Of a stretch of 64,000 nucleotides of DNA, positions 59,285 to 64,000 are shown in pieces; position 1 is the first letter of the stretch, and every line of letters begins with the position of its first letter. The stretch is from JAAFHI01 sp039793685 (GTDB lineage: Bacteria; Acidobacteriota; Blastocatellia; Chloracidobacteriales; Chloracidobacteriaceae), in assembly GCA_039793685.1 (NCBI GenBank), contig JBDRAL010000037.1, positions 147,721 through 211,720 on the forward strand. Reading direction: 5' to 3'. The notes under the pieces are model-generated. The model ran no database searches. It was not told the DNA's origin and was given only the letters and a program-made list of their open reading frames with translations. A program made the translations under genes and the position numbers.

Positions 59285-61891
59285 ATGCGGGCGAAATCGT
59301 TTTCGATCCTCGTTTTGCTGGTTTGCTTCGGGTTTCTGATGGCCCCGCCCTCGCGGGAGGCGGAAGCCCAGTCCGGTTGTTCCTTTTCCCTGTCGAGAAA
59401 TTCGGATTCATTCCCGGGCATTAGCGTTCAGGGAAGCGTCGTGCTGACGGCATCGGACGGTTCATGTGGCTGGACGGCGTCGGGCATTCCGAGTTGGGTG
59501 CAGGGATTCCCGACTTCCGGCACCGGGACAACCACCATCACCTTTTCCCTGACCCGCAACGACACCGCCGTCGAGCGCGAGGCCGCGATCACCGTGGCCG
59601 GGTTGCGGTACCGCATTTCGCAGGACGGATGTCTGCCTCCCGAAACCGGGCGCTATCCGGCGGTGATTACCGCCACGGTCGGGACGAGCGTTACCGTCAA
59701 TCCGTTGGTGGCTCCCTTCGATGACGGTGTGCTGACGGTAACTTCGCCGAGTGCCGACGGGGGCGGTTTGCAGTTTACGGGGACCGCCGATGCGGACAAC
59801 GGCGGGCAAATCCGGTTGCGGAGGCTCGGGCCGGTCGGGACCTTCGTGGTTTCCCAGAATGTTTCCGACGATTGCGGCAACGTCGGCGGAGCGCCGATTT
59901 TTACCCTCAACATCGTTCCGGAAGGACAGGCCATCAGTCCGACCATCTCCGGGTTTTCACCGCTTTCGGCGGCGGCGGGCGATACGCTGACCGTGACCGG
60001 AGCGAATTTCGTGGCGGGTGAGACGACGGTCCTGTTCGGAGACGTTCCGGCGGTCGGCACCGTGATTTCATCTTCCCAGCTTTCGGTTCAGGTCCCCGTC
60101 GGCGCTTTTGGCGGTCCGTTGCAGGTATTGACGAAACGTGGTTCGGGCGCATCCGCCCAGTCGTTTTCGATTGCCGGCGCAGGTCCCGCGCCGACCATCG
60201 TCTCTCTCGGTCGGACTTCAGCCTCGGTCGGTCAGGTCGTGACGGTTTCCGGTACCAACTTCCAGCCCGGCGTGACCCAGATTCGCCTGAGCGAAGGCCA
60301 GGTCGTCAATCCGCAGGTGACGAGTTCGACGAGCGCGAGTTTTACCGTGCCTTCGGGAGCGATTACGGGGCCGGTTAGGGTCCTGACGCCGGGCGGAAGC
60401 GGCAAAAGCGCGGCGAATCTGGTTTCGACCTTCACCGTTGGCCAGAACTGCCCGCGTCCGGCGGGAAGCGTGGCCATTACCGTCGGTTCGACGGCGGTCA
60501 ACCCGGGACAGACGGCGGTGGTTCCGATTGATTTCAGCCAGGTCTGTCCGGGGCAGGGTGGAAACACGCTGCAATTCGACATCGCACTCAACGCGACCGT
60601 GGTGAATCTGGATGGAGGGTTTGCGGCGGTGGCCGGTGATGCCGTCCCCGCGGCCATCGCCGGGAATCTGACGGTCGCCCGGCATCCCACCAATCCGCAG
60701 GCCATCCGGATTTCGCTGCCCAACAGCAACCCCGCTTTCGTTTTCGGGAATGGTCGTTTCTGTACGCTTCAGATTCCGACGCTCGCGCCTCCGTCAGGAA
60801 TGACGTTCGGGGCATCGGCGGTACAGGTTCGGAACGACGGCATTCTCACATCCTACATTGATCAGATCGGTGTCGGCCCGGTCCGAATCGGGTCCACGTC
60901 TGGAAACGGCGACATCAGCGGGACCATTACCGTGGCCCCGGGAGCCGGTTGCAGTATTCTGCTTGGTACGACGGTGGCGAACCTGTCCGGCACGGGGGGA
61001 ACGGGGACATTTTCCCTGACCGCGCAGAATGGATGCGCCTGGGAAGCGCTCAGCAACGCAACGTGGATCACCTTCCCCGTCCCGGCCACGGGGGCCGGAA
61101 GCGGCGCGATTCAATATTCCGTCGCTCCGAATCCCGGCAGTGCGCGCAGTGGGACCATCGCCATCGGAGGTCAGGCGTTTACGGTCAATCAGGCGGCGCG
61201 CGGAGGGGCGACCGTCGGTGCGTTCCGCCCGACCAACGGGTTCGTCTATTTGCGGAATGCCAATTCGACAGGATTTGCCGACAACGAGTTTTTCTACGGC
61301 ATTGCGGAAGACATTCCGGTGGTCGGCGACTGGGACGGCGACGGCATCGACTCGGTCGGCATCTATCGAGGCGGTGTGTTCTACCTGCGCAATTCGAATT
61401 CGACCGGGTTTGCCGATTTCCAGTATGCATTCGGTGCAACCGGAGATGTTCCCATCGCGGGTGATTGGGACGGCGACGGGGTGGACACGGTCGGACTCGT
61501 TCGCGGCAACCAGGTCTTTCTGAAAAACGCCAACGCGGGCGGAGTGCCGGATGTGGCGTTTGTGTATGGCTCGCCGGGTGACCTTCCGATTGCGGGCGAC
61601 TGGAACGGCGACGGCATCGACACCATCGGGGCCTACCGGCCGACCAACGGATTTGTTTACCTGCGAAACAGCAATTCCGAGGGCGTCGCCGACGTTGAAT
61701 TTTTCTACGGACAGGCGAGCGACGTGCCGGTCGCCGGAGACTGGAACGGTGACGGAGTGGATACGGTTGGAATCGTGCGCGGCGGAATCTGGTTTTTACG
61801 AAACTCGAATTCGACCGGATTCGCCGATATTCAATTTGCTTACGGCGTGGCGGGCGATGTGCCGATTGTCGGCAACTGGACCGGGCAATAA
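59285..61891 (+). CDS. Secreted multidomain protein: BACON, IPT/TIG, cohesin-like and FG-GAP-like repeats
   Basis: 868 residues from ATG 59285, chosen because GGGAG is five bases upstream. Signal peptide FSILVLLVCFGFLMAPPS. Domains in order: BACON (about 35-120), a Dockerin-neighbour-like segment, two IPT/TIG domains (about 215-300 and 305-385), a cohesin-like beta-sandwich (about 395-545), a second BACON (about 555-640) and six ~35-residue repeats of the form FADxxFxYGxxxDxPVxGDWDGDGxDTVG (about 645-868), an FG-GAP-like beta-propeller with Asp-rich calcium loops. Likely a cell-surface or secreted carbohydrate- or protein-binding protein. No catalytic site seen. A strong terminator follows its stop. 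Confidence 0.88.
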   Translation: MRAKSFSILVLLVCFGFLMAPPSREAEAQSGCSFSLSRNSDSFPGISVQGSVVLTASDGSCGWTASGIPSWVQGFPTSGTGTTTITFSLTRNDTAVEREAAITVAGLRYRISQDGCLPPETGRYPAVITATVGTSVTVNPLVAPFDDGVLTVTSPSADGGGLQFTGTADADNGGQIRLRRLGPVGTFVVSQNVSDDCGNVGGAPIFTLNIVPEGQAISPTISGFSPLSAAAGDTLTVTGANFVAGETTVLFGDVPAVGTVISSSQLSVQVPVGAFGGPLQVLTKRGSGASAQSFSIAGAGPAPTIVSLGRTSASVGQVVTVSGTNFQPGVTQIRLSEGQVVNPQVTSSTSASFTVPSGAITGPVRVLTPGGSGKSAANLVSTFTVGQNCPRPAGSVAITVGSTAVNPGQTAVVPIDFSQVCPGQGGNTLQFDIALNATVVNLDGGFAAVAGDAVPAAIAGNLTVARHPTNPQAIRISLPNSNPAFVFGNGRFCTLQIPTLAPPSGMTFGASAVQVRNDGILTSYIDQIGVGPVRIGSTSGNGDISGTITVAPGAGCSILLGTTVANLSGTGGTGTFSLTAQNGCAWEALSNATWITFPVPATGAGSGAIQYSVAPNPGSARSGTIAIGGQAFTVNQAARGGATVGAFRPTNGFVYLRNANSTGFADNEFFYGIAEDIPVVGDWDGDGIDSVGIYRGGVFYLRNSNSTGFADFQYAFGATGDVPIAGDWDGDGVDTVGLVRGNQVFLKNANAGGVPDVAFVYGSPGDLPIAGDWNGDGIDTIGAYRPTNGFVYLRNSNSEGVADVEFFYGQASDVPVAGDWNGDGVDTVGIVRGGIWFLRNSNSTGFADIQFAYGVAGDVPIVGNWTGQ

Positions 61892-61912
61892 TGTCCTTCC
61901 GTTGAAACATTT

Positions 61913-61957
61913 CGCCTCCGCCCCGGCTCAACGTCGGGGCGGAGGCGATGTCTTTTT
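61913..61957 (+). terminator. Rho-independent terminator
   Basis: A 13-bp perfect GC-rich stem (61913-61925 with 61935-61947) has a nine-base loop and is followed by a T run, 21 bases after the stop of the BACON/FG-GAP gene. Confidence 0.9.
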
Positions 61958-61968
61958 CAGGGGAAGGG

Positions 61969-62793
61969 TCAGTCCTGGAGGAAAGCCAGCAGGTCGGCGT
62001 TGAGCTGGTCCTTGTGTGTGTCGGTCAGGCCATGCGGGGCGCCCGGATAGACCTTGAGTCTGGCGTCCGGGACCAGTTTCACCGAGGCATTGGCCGCGGC
62101 GATAAAGGGAACGATCTGGTCGTCGTCCCCGTGGATGATGAGGGTGGGGATGTCAAATTTTTTCAGATCTTCGGTGAAGTCGGTTTCCGAAAATGCCTTG
62201 ATGCAGTCATAGGTGTTTTTGTGACCACCCATCATTCCCTGAAGCCAGAACCAGTCGATCATGCCCTGTGAACTTGTGGCGCCTTCGCGGTTGAATCCGA
62301 AAAACGGCCCCGATGCGATGTCCTTGTAGAGTTGTGAGCGATCAGCCAGCGAACCGGCGCGCAGTCCGTCGAAGACCTCGATGGGAAGGCCGTCGGGATT
62401 GGCCTCCGTTTTCAGCATCAGGGGCGGAACGGCGGCGACGAGAACGGCTTTGGCGATCCGTTTCGTTCCATGGCGTCCGATGTACCGCGCGACTTCGCCG
62501 CCGCCGGTGGAAAAACCGACCAGCGTCGCTCCGGTGAGGTCGAGCGTCTCGATGAGTTCGGCGAGATCGTCGGCGTAGGTGTCCATTTCATTGCCGTCCC
62601 ACGGCTGACTCGACCGGCCATGCCCTCGCCGGTCATGGGCGATGCACCGAAAACCTCTGGAAGCCAGATACATCATCTGCGACTCCCAACTGTCGGAGGT
62701 CAACGGCCAGCCGTGACTGAAGACGATCGGGTTCCCCGTTCCCCAATCCTTGTAGTAAATCAGTGTTCCGTCCTTGGTGGTGATGGTGCTCAT
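61969..62793 (-). CDS. Alpha/beta hydrolase of the non-haem haloperoxidase / chloroperoxidase type
   Basis: 274 residues from ATG 62793, with AGGGGAG upstream; a longer open frame to 62976 lacks support. Fold features: HGWPLTSDSWESQMMYL, CIAHDRRGHGRSS, nucleophile Ser in GFSTGGGEVARYI, catalytic Asp in IIHGDDDQIVPF and His in YPGAPHGLTDTH. Length and wording match cofactor-free haloperoxidases, which also act as esterases or perhydrolases. Cytoplasmic, no signal. It converges with the BACON/FG-GAP gene, sharing the terminator region. Confidence 0.92.
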   Translation of the reverse strand: MSTITTKDGTLIYYKDWGTGNPIVFSHGWPLTSDSWESQMMYLASRGFRCIAHDRRGHGRSSQPWDGNEMDTYADDLAELIETLDLTGATLVGFSTGGGEVARYIGRHGTKRIAKAVLVAAVPPLMLKTEANPDGLPIEVFDGLRAGSLADRSQLYKDIASGPFFGFNREGATSSQGMIDWFWLQGMMGGHKNTYDCIKAFSETDFTEDLKKFDIPTLIIHGDDDQIVPFIAAANASVKLVPDARLKVYPGAPHGLTDTHKDQLNADLLAFLQD

Positions 62794-62902
62794 GCGATTC
62801 TCCCCTGAAGAATGAAGGAATTTGTTTTTCGGGTTGATCGAGTGATGTTGTGAGAGGGAAGCCGGGCCGAAGCCGGTGTTTGGACTCTGTTGGAAACCGG
62901 TC

Positions 62903-62943
62903 AAAAAAAGCAAGGCGGGCTTCCCCCAGGGAAGGCCCGCCTT
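62903..62943 (-). terminator. Rho-independent terminator on the minus strand
   Basis: GC-rich stem (AAGGCGGGC with GCCCGCCTT, one bulge) at 62912-62943, followed on the minus strand by a run of seven T (62903-62909). It lies 57 bases after the stop of the BACON-repeat gene. Confidence 0.9.
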
Positions 62944-62999
62944 CAAGTGAAGTTCGCGGGGTGGCCGGTTTCCCAACTGGTCACCCCGGAAGATTGAGG

Positions 63000-64000
63000 T
63001 TAGTCGTTTCTCCGGCGCTCGGTCGTACCCTTGACTGAATTCCGTCGCAAGTCGATATCGACATTGATCGGATCAGGCGTCGTGATCGACTTTGCTGCGG
63101 GCAGCACCCGCATTGAGGCCGTTTGGATACCGCCGACGACATTGAAGGTGAAGCGGAACCGCCGCGCCGTGGGCATGGCGATCCGGAAAATAACATTGGC
63201 AGACTGACCTGGGGCCAGCGTTGCCGGAGTCGTAATGGTCTGAATCGAACCGACCAGGCCGCCCGTGGTGCAGGTCGCGCCGTCCGCCGAGATGAGGCGG
63301 AACGGAACGGCCGGGGACGTGCCGCCGGTTTCTGAAAGTTCGACCACCTGCAACGAGAGGCTGCACAGGGTCTGCGAGCTGATGTTGGTAACGGTAGCGT
63401 TCAGGACGTAATCGTTCGAGTAGCCCTGTGCGCTACAGGTCGGGGCCGCAAGGGACCCGCTGCCGCTGAACGACACGAGCGAGTTGATGATGGTTGGGGT
63501 ACCGCAACCGCCACCGGCCACGCCGTCCTGGAATACGGTGAAGGTCTGACCAGCCACCGTGATCGTTCCGCTCCGGGCTGCACCGGAATTGGCGGCGACG
63601 GAGTAGTTGACCGTGCCGTTGCCGCTGCCGGAAGCGCCGCCGGTGACGGTGATGAAGGCGTCATTGCTGACTGCCGTCCATACGCAACCGGTGACGGAGG
63701 TCACGTTAATTGATCCGGAACCTCCCGCCGTCGGGACATTCACGTTGGTCGGGGCAATGATGTACGAGCAACCGCTGCCCTGATTCACCGTGAAGGTCTG
63801 GCCGGCGATGGTGATCGTGCCGGTACGAGCCGGGCCGCTGTTGGCCGCGACGGAGTAGTTGACCGTGCCGTTACCGCTGCCGGAAGCACCACCGGTGACG
63901 GTGATGAAGCCGTCGTTGCTGACCGCCGTCCAGGTACAGCCAGTAGCCGAGGTTATTGTGACTGAACCCGAACCGCCACCCGCCGCGACCGAATTGCTGG
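63000..64000 (-). CDS. BACON-repeat secreted protein, 5' end beyond the window
   Basis: Open to the window edge on the minus strand, so only the C-terminal ~333 residues are seen. Two BACON-type repeats (SATGCTWTAVSNDGFITVTG, then TGCVWTAVSNDAFITVTGGA) are nearly identical in DNA as well (about 63530-63720 and 63785-63970), with an internal block SGNGTVNYSVAANSG in both. The C-terminal domain (about 150 residues) is a beta-rich, Cys-containing segment of unknown type (SAQGYSNDYVLNATVTNISS). Likely secreted or surface-bound; BACON domains are thought to bind carbohydrate or mucin. The start and any signal peptide are outside the window. Confidence 0.85.
   Translation of the reverse strand, partial: SNSVAAGGGSGSVTITSATGCTWTAVSNDGFITVTGGASGSGNGTVNYSVAANSGPARTGTITIAGQTFTVNQGSGCSYIIAPTNVNVPTAGGSGSINVTSVTGCVWTAVSNDAFITVTGGASGSGNGTVNYSVAANSGAARSGTITVAGQTFTVFQDGVAGGGCGTPTIINSLVSFSGSGSLAAPTCSAQGYSNDYVLNATVTNISSQTLCSLSLQVVELSETGGTSPAVPFRLISADGATCTTGGLVGSIQTITTPATLAPGQSANVIFRIAMPTARRFRFTFNVVGGIQTASMRVLPAAKSITTPDPINVDIDLRRNSVKGTTERRRND

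Overview
The window looks like chromosome of a high-GC Acidobacteriota-type bacterium, most likely Blastocatellia. The basis is gene content, not a database match: an Oar-like TonB-dependent receptor, several eukaryotic-type Ser/Thr kinases with unusual extra domains, BACON/IPT secreted proteins with FG-GAP-like repeats, and many Pro-rich GYF-like membrane proteins. No rRNA, tRNA, CRISPR array, IS element or phage module was seen.

Layout. 1-10 kb: a membrane protein, a threonine dehydratase-like enzyme, a dicarboxylate symporter, an M14 carboxypeptidase with a GYF-like partner, a HEAT-TonB protein, and two tandem paralogues that join a GYF-like domain to an internal pilin-like segment. 10-20.5 kb: msrP, a two-domain GlcG/HbpS-like lipoprotein, truA, a 1226-residue protein of unknown function, a methyltransferase and a 3-hydroxyisobutyryl-CoA hydrolase-like protein. 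20.5-28.9 kb: a hybrid histidine kinase, an orphan GspF/PilC protein, and an AT-richer LRR-Roc-COR-TIR-EAD protein that is a candidate defence or conflict gene. 28.9-34.1 kb: a three-gene periplasmic aldehyde oxidoreductase operon, then proB. 34.1-40.7 kb: a block of small minus-strand genes (uncharacterised proteins, YciI, DUF695, two VOC proteins and an NTF2-like protein). It begins beside proB, and a degenerate second copy of the proB 3' end lies 1.2 kb away. 41-45 kb: an MFS exporter with a LysR regulator, and a LytS/LytTR two-component pair. 45-55 kb: two tandem 7TMR-DISM Ser/Thr kinases and a kinase-FGE / PEGA / secreted-protein operon. 55-64 kb: the Oar-like receptor, two BACON proteins (the last running off the window) and an alpha/beta hydrolase.

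The least expected signal is non-coding. Many intergenic gaps are filled by degenerate 7-bp tandem repeats. The word differs from locus to locus, and three gaps hold inverted pairs of arms that abut or supply the flanking stop codons. The clearest is a 43-nt inverted repeat with one mismatch at 32796-32958. A roughly 330-bp array with 7-bp phasing lies upstream of the Roco gene. The second notable signal is the degenerate proB 3' end at 35278-35348, about 83% identical to the live one and differing mostly by codon-preserving changes. It suggests that foreign DNA once integrated at the proB 3' end.
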